64,000 nt of DNA. It comes from Adenophora triphylla var. japonica (Eukaryota; Streptophyta; Magnoliopsida; Asterales; Campanulaceae). The translations under genes were made by a program, and so were the position numbers. The stretch is taken from NCBI GenBank assembly GCA_022495995.1, contig JAFEMH010002580.1, positions 124,001-188,000 on the forward strand, read 5' to 3'. Shown in pieces: positions 9,776 to 23,600 of the stretch (its first letter is position 1; each line of letters starts with the position of its first letter). Below the pieces are notes generated by a model. The model was not told the DNA's origin and searched no databases. It worked only from the letters and a program-made list of their open reading frames with translations.

Positions 9776-12700
9776 GTATGTAAATTTACGTTTTCTACTA
9801 ATTACTGTTTGGCATAGGCTAAAACATGCAAGAATGCATATATAATTTTGTGCAAGTGTAATGATTTGGTGTCTTGATATCTATTCTTGTGGTATTTGGA
9901 ACTCGCGATAATGTGGTTCTCAAATAGCATTTCAGAACGTGTCAATCATGTTCCTATTGAATCCGTGGTCTTTTGAGCTCAATACAAGAATGAAGCCAGA
10001 GAAGACTTGATGCAGGAGCAATTACTTTTAACGATTATTTCACTCAGTTCTTTCATATAGCAGGGAAAATGACTAGTCTTACTTCAATGCCTAAATATAG
10101 AACACACATCTGTATAGGCTTACAATTAAGCATGAGGATCACGGATGTCATACTCTTGTACGGACCACCCTAACCTTCAAAACCGATGGTGAAAATGAAC
10201 TATATAGAAGAGGAACGATGCATTAGCAAGGATTGATGGTTAGAGTGTCAGACGAGGACGAAACATAGTCAGAGATATGATATTTGATAAGAGGCTGCCC
10301 GCTGCCTACAACTAAATATCTAAAGATACGAAATTCCAAGCTCCAACAGTTTAACATGCCCCTAATAATGAAGCTGGATTACCTATCAAAACATAAAATA
10401 AAATAATGAAGCTGGATTAAGGAGCAGTTCAAAGGGAGAACATGAATAGGAAAAGGAAGAGGGAATGGAGTGCACATGCACATGTCAAATATAACTAAAA
10501 ATATCTTATCTATGCCTCATGATACCCATATTAATTTTATCTTTTCCCCTTGTGTGCGTGTATTAGATGTCAAGTCTCTAGTATTGTGATATAATCGAGA
10601 TGCCACAAATCTGTGTTACAGCTTTTGATTGTTCATTGTGACAAGTGCATCCTAGAATATGATTGTAGGTAGAAGTCAGGGTAAAAGTTGGATCAAGTTC
10701 TTGGGTGCGTTGAGGAATTGATTTATCTTATCAATTTTCATCTTTCTTACTGTATTCTCTGTGATATACTGTAGCATCGTCATCACATCTTTTCTGACCG
10801 ACCTCCCACAACTGGTTTTGCATTTTATATTTGATTACCAATTCTGTCTGAAAGCACTGCCTATGCGCCCCTCTGATTATAATTGCAATTTACTTTTGTG
10901 GTTCGTTTCCCTCAATATGCACTTTGCGAGATTGGTGCAACATTTGTAGAGAGCTGTTATCATGATCTTGGAATCTTAGTTATCTCCTATTCCTAGATAT
11001 TTACATTAGCAACTTTAAATCTTAGGTAGATTTACTCCTGCTCCATTTTTCTTCTTTTATCTTTATATATTGTATTGATACTTTCCTCTACGGCTATTTT
11101 CATAATTTATGTGGTGTTATTTTTTTTTTCTTTTTTTCTTTCTATTTTCAACTCTGTGCGTAACGTTTGCCTGTCTTTGCAATGACTTACTGATCCAGGG
11201 TTGGCTTCAACTCGGTGTACCATCTGACTGACTTGCCATCTTTCGTTAGTGGGAAATATGTGGTACTATTTGATCCTCAGGGTGTTTTCCTTCCGAATGT
11301 TTCCACTGCAAATCCTGGAAAGAGAATTGAGTATGTCAGTTCTTCAGCCATTTCACTGTATGAAGATCAGTTTTTCCCATATTGTGCTTTTGGTTGCGAC
11401 ATGAGGAGTCCTTTTCCTGGAACTTTATTCCGTTTTCCTTTGAGGAATGCAGATCAAGCAGCCAAAAGTAAGCTCTCAAAGCAAGCTTACTTGGAAGATG
11501 ACATCTCTTCCATGTTTGTTCAGCTGTATAATGAAGGAGTTTTTGCACTTCTTTTTCTTAAAAGTGTACTTTCTATTGAAATGTATGTATGGGATGATGA
11601 ACTGCTTGAACCTAGGAGGATATACTCCTGCACTATAAACTCAGCCAATGATGATACTGTTTGTCATCGCCAAGCACTTCTAAGATTATCCAAGTCTACA
11701 GATTTGTTGGATTATAAGATGGATGGATATTCCCTGGAATTTGTAAGTGAGGAAATTATTGGAAATGAGTCTAAGAAGAAGATTGATACTTTCTACATTG
11801 TGCAGACAATGGCATCATCATCCAGCAGAATAGGCTCTTTTGCAGCGAGTGCAGCCAGAGAGTATGATATTCATTTGTTACCTTGGGCTTCCGTTGCAGC
11901 TTGCATCTCAGATAACTCGCCTAGTGTAATATTCATTCCTTTACTCTCAATGGGGTTCTAACCTCCACACTCTTTCCCTCTAGAACTTGTACCGTTTTCT
12001 CTGTCATGTTCCATGCTTAAGTAATTTAGTGGCATTTATTACTATCATTCTTTACAAAGCTATGTGTACTGCCGTTTTGAAGTGCTCAATTTTGTTCTAA
12101 CAGTTGCCATCTCAACGCGATAGATATCATCAATTGCATCCATCATTTTCTTCTTATGCTGCCACATATTCTAGATGACTTGAGAACAAATTATCCATTT
12201 GGTTTCAGTTGAACCTGATAATTCATATTGGTAAATTGATATGTAAGCCATAAAGTGGAACTTGGACCACTCATTGGTTCTGAGTGTCACCTTATATGTG
12301 CATACAACTGCGGACATCTGAAATTTTAACCAGGACTCAACAATGTGAAGAGCGAGATTGCATAATACATGCAGAACCTGCATGGTCCAATAAGTGTACT
12401 GTTGCGTATCTCTTCAATTTGAGTATTTGAATTGAAATAGCAAGAGAAGTCGGAATATTCTTGTTATTGACTACGGTTGCTTGCAAGCTATGACTCACCT
12501 TTACTTAGGGTGTCTGTGGTAACCACATTTCAACTCTAGTGTTTGGTAGAAAAGGGATGCCCTAGGGCACTAGGGTTCTGCCATTGCGAGGTCTTGGCGG
12601 GGTGTAATGTATGCATCTTACCCCTTCAAGCAGAGACACTGTTTCTGTAGTTCCACCAATGACCTCTAAGTCACACGGGAGCAACCTTACTGTTACACTG

Positions 12701-15700
12701 AGGATCACCCCAATAGTAGCTTTGATGGTAAGTTAATTAAAAGCTATGCTGCTTGCCTCTGTCTAAAGAACTTGGGTGTTCAGATTAAAATTTCGATTTG
12801 AAAAGGGTTATAGATCCTGATTGATTCAGTCTTCGGTCTTCACTTTCTTTTTTCGATATCATAGAATTCAATCACATGCGAGAGAGTACCTTGGGCTTCT
12901 GTGTATTTAATGAGGTGCAACTCACAAGAGAAAGTGCTTGCCGTGCCACCAGTGGACATCATCACTGGTGATGAAAATATAGAAGTCTAAAATTTCAGGA
13001 AAACTTTTGCCATGATAAGTAGGTGCGTTAAAGTGCTGCTCAACGTTTCAGCTCTGTAAAATTATACTGTTTGTATCTATGTTTTTTTTATTTTTCCTAA
13101 AGGAGAAGTCTGGAAATAAGTTCACATGCTATTTTATTTATCAGAAGCAACTTATCGTTTTGGAATCCCGTAAGGATATAAGGACTTTCTATTGAGAGGC
13201 ATATGCCATCTCTTGGTTGAATTTCGTTGCCTCCAGTGGGAAAAGAAGAAAGGCTTAGATCAGTAGCCTAGGAAAAGGCCCTATGAAATGCTAAGTGTTG
13301 CTTTTAGTTTAATGGGTTACAATCTGTTTTCCTCTGTTTGTGGTTGAGTTTCCATTTGTCTGTCCCTCTCCAGATACACATGCCCACACATATTTTATTA
13401 ATAAAGTCTCATTTCATCTAATTACAATTGCAGGATGATGTTCTTAGGCTAGGCCAGGCGTTCTGTTTCCTACCTTTGCCTGTAAAGACTGGAATGACAG
13501 TGCAAGTAAATGGATATTTTGAGGTTTCATCAAATCGCCGTGGCATCTGGTATGGAGCTGATATGGATAGAAGTGGAAGAATTCGCTCTAACTGGAATAG
13601 GCTTCTCTTGGAAGATGTTGCTGCTGCTTCTTTTGCTCAATTACTACTTGAAGTGCAAACTTTGGTGGGCCCAACTGAATTATATTATTCATTATGGCCT
13701 AGAGGGTCCTTTGAAGAGCCGTGGAACATTTTGGTTGAGCAGTTATATAGGAACATTGGTGATTCTGCTGTCTTGCATTCTGATGTTGATGGGGGGAAAT
13801 GGGTTTCACCAAGCGAAGCTTTCCTTCACGACGACAAGTTTTGTAGGACTAAGGAACTTGGTGAGGCTCTTGTACAGCTTACAATGCCTATTGTCCATTT
13901 GCCGGATGCCCTGCGCAATATGCTACTGGAACATGCATCTATCTTGCGGCTGAAAGTGGTGACTCCTGATTCTGTGCGACATCATCTTAGGGTATGCAAG
14001 GGTCCAAGTATTCTAAGCAGATCTTTCAAGCTAATTTTGTTGGAATATTGTCTTGAAGACCTGCTTGATACTGACGTGGGCGTAAACGTATATGACTTGC
14101 CTTTGCTTCCTTTAGCGAGTGGTGACTTTGGATTGTTTTCTCAAACCTCCAAAGGGGTTTCTTATTTTATTTGCAATCATTTGGAGTACATGCTCCTTCA
14201 GAAGATCTCAGATAGAATAATTGATCATAGTATTCCTCAAAACATATTAGAGAGACTCTCTGCTGTTGCTAAAGCCTCTTCTGCAAACCTTGTTGTGTTT
14301 GATGTGTATAGCTTCCTTCAACTACTCCCAACATTTGTACCTGCTGATTGGAAATACAGGACTGAAGTCCTTTGGGATCCCACGTCTAATTCTAATCATC
14401 CAAGTGCTTCATGGTTTCAGCTTTTCTGGCAGTATCTTCGAGATCGGTGTGAAAACTTGTCCATGTTTGGCGATTGGCCTATTCTGCCTTCTCTTTCCGG
14501 TCATCTGTATAGACCATCTCAACAGTTGAGATTATTGAATGTGGAAAAATTGTCCAACAAGATGCAAGATGTCCTTTTGAAGATAGGGTGCAGGATACTT
14601 GACAGCAGTTATGGTGTTGAACATCTGGATCTGTTCAACTATGTTCACAATGCTGATGGTTCTGGTGTATTGGAGTCAATATTTGATGTTGTCTCTTCTA
14701 ATTCTAGCATCAGACAATTGTTTCATGCTCTAAAAGCAGACGAGAAGGACGAGCTTCGCGGATTTCTTCTTGATCCAAAATGGTACTATGGAAACCGCAT
14801 GAACAACTCTGATATACAATGTTGCAAGAGGCTTCCTATTTACAGAGTCTATGGCTGTGAATCTGGTGAAGGTTTTCAGTATTCAGATTTAGAAAACCGA
14901 AAATGCTTACCGCCATTGGGTTGCCCTGAGGCCTTATTTTCCGAGGAGTTTATTTACAATTTGGCCAGTACTGAAGAAGAAGTTTTAAGAAGATACTATG
15001 ACATTGGGCGGATGGGGAAGACACATTTTTATAAGCAACACGTGTTTAATAGGGTGACAGAACTGCAGCCAGAGGTCCGAGACAGCATCATGCTGTCTGT
15101 TCTCCAGGATCTACCACAATTATGTACAGAGGACTCCACTCTCAGAGGAGTTCTAAGAAATTTGGAATTTATCCCAACTTCAGGTGGTTCATTGAAATGC
15201 CCATCAGTGCTATATGATCCTCGGAATGAAGAATTATATGCTTTACTGGAGGAGTCTGGTAGTTTTCCTGTTGGTGTTTTTCAAGAATCTGGCATTTTGG
15301 ACATGCTACAAGGTTTGGGCCTTAGAACTACTGTGTCTCCAGATGCTGTCATACTAAGTGCTCGAGAGGTAGAACGGTTGATGCACAATGATCAACAAAG
15401 GGCTCACTCGAGGGGAAAGGTTCTTCTTTCCTACCTGGAAGTGAATGCACTGAAGTGGGTACCTGATCTGCCAAAGGAGGATCAGGGAACAATGAATAGG
15501 ATGCTTTCACGAGCTGCAAGTGCATTTAAGCCTCGTAATTTCAAATCAGACCTAGAGAAGTTCTGGAATGATCTACGAATGATTTGTTGGTGTCCTGTTT
15601 TGGTTTCATCTCCATATCAATCTTTACCATGGCCAGTTGTATCATCTTTTGTTGCTCCTCCCAAGCTTGCGAGACTATACAAAGACTTGTGGCTTGTTTC

Positions 15701-18700
15701 AGCAAGTATGCGGATATTGGATGGAGAATGCTCGTCCACAGCTTTGTCTTATTACCTCGGTTGGTCATCCCCTCCTGGAGGAAGTGTAATTGCTGCTCAG
15801 TTGCTTGAACTTGGGAAGAATAGTGAGATTGTGACTGATGCAGTTCTTCGGCAGGAATTGGCGTTGGCAATGCCAAGGATTTACTCGATATTAGTTTCCA
15901 TGATTCATACAGATGAGATGGATGTTGTAAAGGCTGTCCTGGAAGGGTCCCGATGGATTTGGGTGGGTGATGGTTTTGCAACATCAGATGAGGTTGTTCT
16001 CAATGGTCCTCTTCATTTGACTCCTTATATACGTGTCATACCTGTTGATTTGGCAGTTTTCAAGGATTTATTTGTGGAGCTTGGTATTCGGGAGTTCTTG
16101 AAAACTACAGATTATGCTAATATATTATGCAAAATGGCTATTACTAAAGGATCTACTCCTTTGAACGCACAGGAGCTGCGGGCTGCTTTACTGATCGCGC
16201 AGCATCTGGCTGAAGTTCAGTTGTATGAAGAGCAGATAAAGATCTATTTGCCAGATGCATCGTGCATATTAGTCAATGCTACGGAGTTAGTTTACAATGA
16301 TGCTCCTTGGTTGCTTGGTTCAGAATATCCAGATAGCTCATTTGGAACCACTTCTACTGTGGCCTTAACTGCAAAAAGAACAGTTCAAAAATTTGTACAT
16401 GGTAACATATCCAATGATGTTGCGGAGAAGCTTGGTGTTTGTTCCCTCCGAAGGATGTTGCTTGCTGAGAGTGCTGATTCAATGAATTTGAGTCTATCTG
16501 GAGCTGCTGAAGCATTCGGACAGCATGAAGCATTGACAACCAGACTTAAGCATATACTTGAAATGTATGCAGATGGACCTGGAACTCTATTTGAGCTGGT
16601 GCAGAATGCTGAGGATGCAAGAGCATCTGAGGTGATATTCTTATTAGATAATACTCAGTACGGGACTTCATCTGTTCTGTCACCTGAAATGGCAGAGTGG
16701 CAGGGACCTGCTTTGTACTGTTTTAATGACTCCGTCTTCAGTCCCCAAGATTTATATGCAATCTCTCGCATTGGCCAAGAAAGTAAATTGGAGAAGCCAT
16801 TTGCAATTGGAAGATTTGGATTGGGTTTCAATTGTGTTTACCACTTCACAGACATTCCCACATTTGTTTCTGGGGAGAATATTGTTTTGTTTGACCCTCA
16901 TGCCTGTAATTTGCCGGGGATCTCGCCTTCCCACCCTGGCTTGCGGATTAAATTTGCAGGGACAAAGGTTTTGGAACAGTTCCCTGATCAATTTTCCCCA
17001 TTCCTTCACTTCGGCTGTGACATGCAGCATTCATTTCCTGGCACCCTCTTCCGTTTCCCCCTCAGGACTGCACATGCTGCTTCAAGAAGCCAAATCAAGA
17101 AAGAAGGGTATTCACCTGAAGATGTCATATCCCTCTTCTCTTCTTTCGCTGAGGTTGTTTCAGAGACTTTACTTTTTCTGCGCAATGTGAAGACTATCAC
17201 CATTTATGTCAAGGAAGGAGCTAATAGTGAAATGAAGCTCCTACATCGTGTTCACAAGCAATCTGTTAGCGAGCCTGTAGCTGAAACCAATACATTCCAA
17301 CATATGCTCAACTTCTTGAACGAAAGTCAGCGAGAGAGATTTGATAAGGACCAGTTCCTTGGCAAGCTTAGCAGTTCCATTGACAGAGGTTTACCATGGA
17401 AATGCCAGAAGATTTTATTGAGTGAGAAAAACTCATCAGGTGATAAGTCACATCTCTGGCTAACTAGTGAATGCTTAGATGGTTCTCGGGTGAAGAAAAA
17501 CATGGCTGCTATTGACAATAAATATCATAAATATATTCCTTGGGCATGCGTGGCTTCACATTTACACTCTGTAGAGGCTGAAACAGAAACATGCAATACT
17601 TCAAATGCCGAGGATTCTGGTGTCATTACTTCAGATATACTTCAAATCCCCACAGCATCCCTCGAAAGAAAGAAATTTGAGGGTCACGCCTTCTGCTTTT
17701 TACCACTTCCTATAGATACTGGTCTTCCAGTGCATGTGAATGCCTATTTTGAATTGTCTTCTAACAGAAGAGATATATGGTTTGGGAATGACATGGCAGG
17801 GGGTGGAAAGAAACGCTCAGACTGGAATATATACCTCCTTGAAGAAGTTGTTGCCCCAGCTTATGGGCACTTGCTTGAGAAAGTTGCGCTGGAAACCGGG
17901 CCATCTGATCTATTCTTTTCCTTTTGGCCGACAAAGACAACATTAGGTCCTTGGGCATTGATGGTAAAGAAACTCTACACTTTTCTTGCTGATAGCAGCC
18001 TTAATGTACTATACACTAAAGCTAGAGGGGGCCAGTGGTTATCAACCAAACAGGCTATTTTTCCTGATTTTTCCTTTGACAAGGCATGTGAGCTTGGAGA
18101 TGCACTATCTGATGCAGGTTTACCTCTAGCAACTATTTCTAAGCTGCTTGTGGAGAAATTTATGGAGGTCTGCCCCTCATTGCATTTTCTTACACCTCAG
18201 TTGCTACGGAGCTTGTTAGTTCGTCGGAAACGTGGATTTAGAGACAGGAATGCCATGATCTTGACCCTCGAGTACTGCTTACTTGATTTAAGAACTCCTG
18301 TCCAATCTGATAGTTTTTATGGTTTACCTTTGTTGCCTCTTTCCAACGGCTTATTTACAACATTCCAGAAGAGGGGGGTGAGTGATAGAATATATGTTGT
18401 ACGTGGAGATGAATATGCTCTATTGAAGGACTCTGTCCCCATTCAGGTTGTGGATTATGAAATTTCTGATGTTGTTTACAGCAAATTATGTGATATGGCC
18501 AGAAGCGAAGATTTCAATGTTTCCATTTTGACGTGCCATTTGCTTGAGAAGCTCTTTATGCGGATACTTCCTCCAGAGTGGATGCATGCTAAGCAGGTAA
18601 CTTGGATTCCTGGTCATCAAGGCCAGCCTAGTTTGAATTGGATGAGGCTGCTATGGAGCTATTTGAATTCATGTTGTAATGATCTCTCCATATTTTCCAA

Positions 18701-20517
18701 GTGGCCTATTTTACCGGTTGGAAATAATCATCTTTTGCAGCTTGTTGAAAATTCACTTATCATTAAAGATGATGGATGGAGTGAGAACATGTCTTCATTG
18801 TTGTTGAGAGTTGGATGCCTGTTAATAAGGAATGATTTTCTGATTGAACATACTCAATTAAACAAGTATGTGCAGTCTCCAACGGCTAGTGGGGTTTTAA
18901 ATGCACTTCTAACAGTTGGTGGTAAGCCAAAAACCATAGAAGGGCTCTTCAGCAATGCATCAGAAGGCGAGCTGCATGAGCTAAGGAGTTTCCTTCTTCA
19001 ATCCAAGTGGTTTGGTGAAGGTTCACTTAATAGCGTACATATAAATATCATTAAACATATTCCAATGTTTGAATCTGTCCGGAGTAGAAAACTAGTATGC
19101 TTGAGGGAACCTACTAAATGGCTCAAACCAGATGGTGTTAACGAGGAACTTTTAGATGATGACTTTGTGCGCATGGAATCAGAGAAGGAAAGAGTCATTT
19201 TGAGGAAATATTTCGATATTAGAGAACCATCGCGTGTGGAATTTTACAGAGATTATGTAATTAGTCGCATGCCAGAATTTCTCACCCAGCAGGATTTTCT
19301 CTCAACCATTCTACATGAAGTAGGGGCTTTGGTTGAAGAGGACAATTCCATTAAAGCTGTGCTCTCCACAACACCTTTTGTGATGACAAATAATGGATCT
19401 TGGAAAGAGCCACATAGGTATCTTATTATTCATAAAGTTTTTTCCCTTATATATTTAATCTATTCTTTCGTTATGGAATTCCATGTCTTGATGAAGTGAT
19501 TATTGATCTTTTGAATATGTTTCCAATCTACTAAAATCAAGTTATTGCATCTCCTTCTTGCTTACCTGATATCTACGAAAATGTATATGCCATTTTAATG
19601 TAAAATTTGTTTGTATACCGCACAAACTTAAGCGTGCAAATAAACAAGATCATACTTGCACAATTCCCGTATTATAAACATGTATGTATGTAGCTACAAA
19701 AAAATTTGTTCTTTCCTAAGAAAAATTACAAAAAAATTTCAATGAGAATTTAGAACAATAGATATGTAGAATATAAAATAAAAGTAATTGTATATAAACA
19801 GTCTAGTATAAAAGTCAAGTCAAATTGAGTATTTACACGCACATGGTCTTAAAGTTTCGCGAGTGACCCATTTATACTCAAATAGCTAAACGAGCAACAC
19901 ATTTGTGGTTAAGTCACCTTGAGCGTAGTTAATGAGTTGAGTCGTACCTAGTAACTCTAGTCAAGTTCATTACTCGAGCTATTCGGTTCATGCAACAGCC
20001 CTAGTTGCAGAGTTGAAAGCTCTATTATTAGCCAATGTTACGATCATGAAATAGATTTTACTGAGACATTTTCTCCCTAGGTTAAATTGACTTATGTTTA
20101 TGATATTGTTGGCTGGCTCTAACTATTGGCCCTAGTACGAGTTGGATTTGAAGATTATTTTTCTTAATGGTGATTTATATGAAGAGGTATTTTTAGAGCA
20201 AGCTCGTAGGTTTGTTGCTCAGGGGGAGTATGGATCGAATATACGCAGGCTAAAGAAATCGTCCGTGGGTTAAAAGAGCTTAGTTTGGATGGTTTAGCAC
20301 CGTGCTGTTTGCTTTTGATTTACAAAGGAGTATATGTGATACCATTTTTTCTGTGGTCATAGTGACAAAGGTTATATTATGTTGTGTGGGATGATAGTGT
20401 AAGATGTAGTGATTCAAAGGAAATTGATGCTCTTAAGTCTTGTTTTCAGATGCAGTTTTGGACAAAGGACTTTGGTGCTTTAATTTACATACTTGGAATT
20501 AAAGTGATTTGTTTCAA

Positions 20518-20571
<54 letters not shown>

Positions 20572-20628
20572 TCTAAAGGAAAATTCATGGCATGAATTGC
20601 TATTGCTACAGTAAAACAATGTAAAACA

Positions 20629-20689
<61 letters not shown>

Positions 20690-23600
20690 CTAAACAAAGA
20701 ACATATGCTCTCAACTTACTTGTGAAAGCTGGATTATGTGGAACAAAACTGTGTGATATCCAATGGGTCCCTTTGAGAAGCTTGTAGTCGGTGAGAGGAA
20801 GAAGTGTGAAGGTCCAGAGCAATAACATATATTGGTGAGAAAATTGAAGTATCTAAGAGTGACTCCCAGATATTACCTTCCGTATAATTGTAGAAAGCCA
20901 ATCCATAACAACTCCTACTATCAATTGGATTTCATTGATCTGGATAGTCACACATTTGAAGGGGATATGTGCATGTATTTATATACTCCCTCTGTCGCTA
21001 AATGAATGTCCATTTTCAAGAAATTTTTGTCCCAAAATGAATGCCTTTCTTGTAAAAACTTTGTCCCTAAATGTTTTTTTACCATTTTTTTTAACTAGTC
21101 ACTTTATAATTGCAAAACTAAATGTTTGAAATGTGGAAAACAAGAATATTTATGCATCTTTGTCATTTAAATATATAAAAAGTAAGTTAAACATTTCCAG
21201 ATTGTCCCCTAAATGAAATTTGGATATTCACTTAGGGACGGAGGCAGTACAAATTATGGGCATATGCAGGTAGACATTTTTTGGTGTTCATTGGGCAGGA
21301 TCACCTCGTGATAGAAAATCGACTGTAAAGTACTGTGTGTTGTCGGTGATAATGTAGTTTCTCGGAGAAGAAAGAAACAAAGTGTGGTTGAGTGCACACT
21401 TTGACTATCTTGATATGGCTCAAATGACCTATGAACTTGTGTGGATACAACATTTGATTGAGGAACTTGGCTTTGGGATTGCTTTATTGATGAAGTTCTG
21501 TTGCGATACTTAGACAACCATTTATATCTTTACTATTCCGATCATTCCTGAGTGGACTAAGCAAATCGAGGTTGATTGTCAATTTTTTTTTTCTCATTAT
21601 CGTGCTTTAAGTTTTTTTAATAAGAAAATAAAAAAGATATCATGTGAATCAACCTGAAAATCTGTGTTATTCGTCACTATGCCATGTAGTGGGTTTGGCA
21701 CATAATCATCACTACCTCAGCATCCTTGACTAAAATCTCATTGGTGCCAAGAACCATGATTCTCTTCATTCCATGATGGAGGTAAGGGGGGGGGGATATG
21801 CTGATTATATATACATGGGTAAATTATAAACATGGGTCTAAAGTTTAGGGTTGTAGATCACGGTCTGGTGTTTTAATTATGTCAAATAGGGGTCCAAAGT
21901 TACAGTAAGTTAGCACTTTGTGGTTTTCAGAAGGAAAAGTCAGAAAACTCAGTTAAGTCAGCACGTTTATTTTTGTCAATTCCAATTGGGCCTGGCTTGT
22001 TTTAAAAAGCCCACCTTCTAACCCCTTTCCACTTTCTTCCAAATGCACCCTTCTCTCCCTTTGCTCCTTTCATGACAAAACTTTAATCCATGGCAAAACT
22101 TTAAATTGGGGACTTATGAATAGATCCAAACTTTCCAAAAGATATGGACTTCTCTGATTTTCTTTTTTTTTTTTTTCAGAAGATGGAAACCAACATATTT
22201 GGGTTTTTATGATTTAAAATTGAACCCAAAGAGATCTGCAGGGCAGTATGTATACAATTGGCATCCCCCTCATGAAGCCTCTTCACAACCATATCAAGCG
22301 TTTTCAAGCTAGAATTGCTATAATATAATTATAAGTATACACAATGAGCAATTCCTGATTTCTCATACAAATCAACACCTGCAAAGCTGATCCAATTGTT
22401 TGATTATTATAATACCCAATAAACAAAATATTATACACAAAAAACGTCGAGTCCACCGTAGGAATCTAAGATTTCGACAACTTCAACAACCATTTCATAT
22501 TTTCTGCAACAAAAGAAGTCTCGGAGGGCGACCGGAAGAGAGATCTGAACTTGAATCTGCCTCCGGAAGAGAGATCTGAAGAGCTCCGTTCTCTTCGTCT
22601 TTTCCAGTAACGGCGAATTGGAGGTTTGATAATCAAAGCAATGAAAGAGGGAAGATGGAGGGGTGAAGTGGAGCAGGAGAAAGCGGGGAGGGACAGACTC
22701 TTGGGTGAGGGGAGAGAACCATGGAGGGTGCGGGAAGGGGTGTTAGAATGAAGGGAGGGGGAAAGGAAGGGAAAAGATGGAAGGGGCAGTGGGGCAAGGG
22801 GGAGGCGTTTGGAAGAAAGTGGAAAGGGGGTAGTAGTTTTTTTTTTTTTTTAATTTTAGCAAGCCTGACCCAACCGGAATTGACAAAAATAACCTCAGAT
22901 GAGTCGCACGTGCTTGGCATATGCTGGCTTAGCTAAGTTTTCTAATTTCACAGTCCAAAAACCCCGCAGTGCTAACTTTCTTGTAACTTTGGACCTCTAA
23001 TTGACAAAATTGAAGCATCAGACTCCTATCTACGAACGGACCCCAAACTTTTGACCCTTGTGCGTATTTACCATGTATATATTTATGCATGTTTTTGCTA
23101 ATGATAATGCGAGTGTAATCCCTAATTAATTTACCAGGAGGTTATGTTTCATAGATTGATTGATTTGGTTAGTATATCCCGTTCTATCAAACTTTGAAGT
23201 CTGTTTGGTAAAGTAAGCTTCCGATTAAGTGTGTGTAAAGTATGCTGAGTCGAGTTACTTTTGTGTTTTTCATGTTGGCAGGCTTTATGATCCTCGTATA
23301 CCTGAGCTACAAACGGTGCTGAACAAAGAAGCTTTTTTCCCTTCTGACAAATTCTCTAAACCTGAAACATTGGAGACATTGGTTAAACTTGGATTAAGAC
23401 AATGTTTGGGATTAAATGGGTTGCTTGATTGCGCCAGGTCAGTTTCTATGATGCGCGATTCAAGGGGTTCGGAAGCAGTTGTATATTCAAGGAGGTTAAT
23501 TAGTTGTTTAGATGCACTGACCCTAAATCTCTCACTTGAAAAAGAAGTCACTTTTAATGACTCCACAACTTCTATGGAAATGGATGACAGCAGTTTTCCT

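Larger units (their letters stand above)
20025..21600 (+). pseudogene. Ty1/copia pol remnant (reverse transcriptase to RNase H) in intron 3
   Basis: Fragments in several frames follow copia pol order. [11 protein letters not shown] is near 20050. [20 protein letters not shown] is near 20142-20200. [20 protein letters not shown] with LGIKV is near 20415-20505. [18 protein letters not shown] is near 21260-21330, and [15 protein letters not shown] near 21430-21475. There are many stops and frameshifts. It is interrupted by two TA microsatellites and by a Stowaway MITE at 20986-21247. I found no LTRs. Confidence 0.82.
19418..23281 (+). other. Intron 3
   Basis: 3,864 bp. It contains a decayed copia pol with a Stowaway MITE inside it and a MULE-like element, listed separately. 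The first ~600 bp hold nothing recognised. The acceptor is TGTTGGCAG. Confidence 0.85.

Noticed and set aside
15541..15984. 147-codon minus-strand frame within exon 3
   Set aside because: It is antisense to conserved sacsin coding sequence; no independent motif.
20384..20828. Open frames rich in Tyr-Ile repeats on both strands
   Set aside because: They are translations of (TA)n microsatellites in a decayed copia element.
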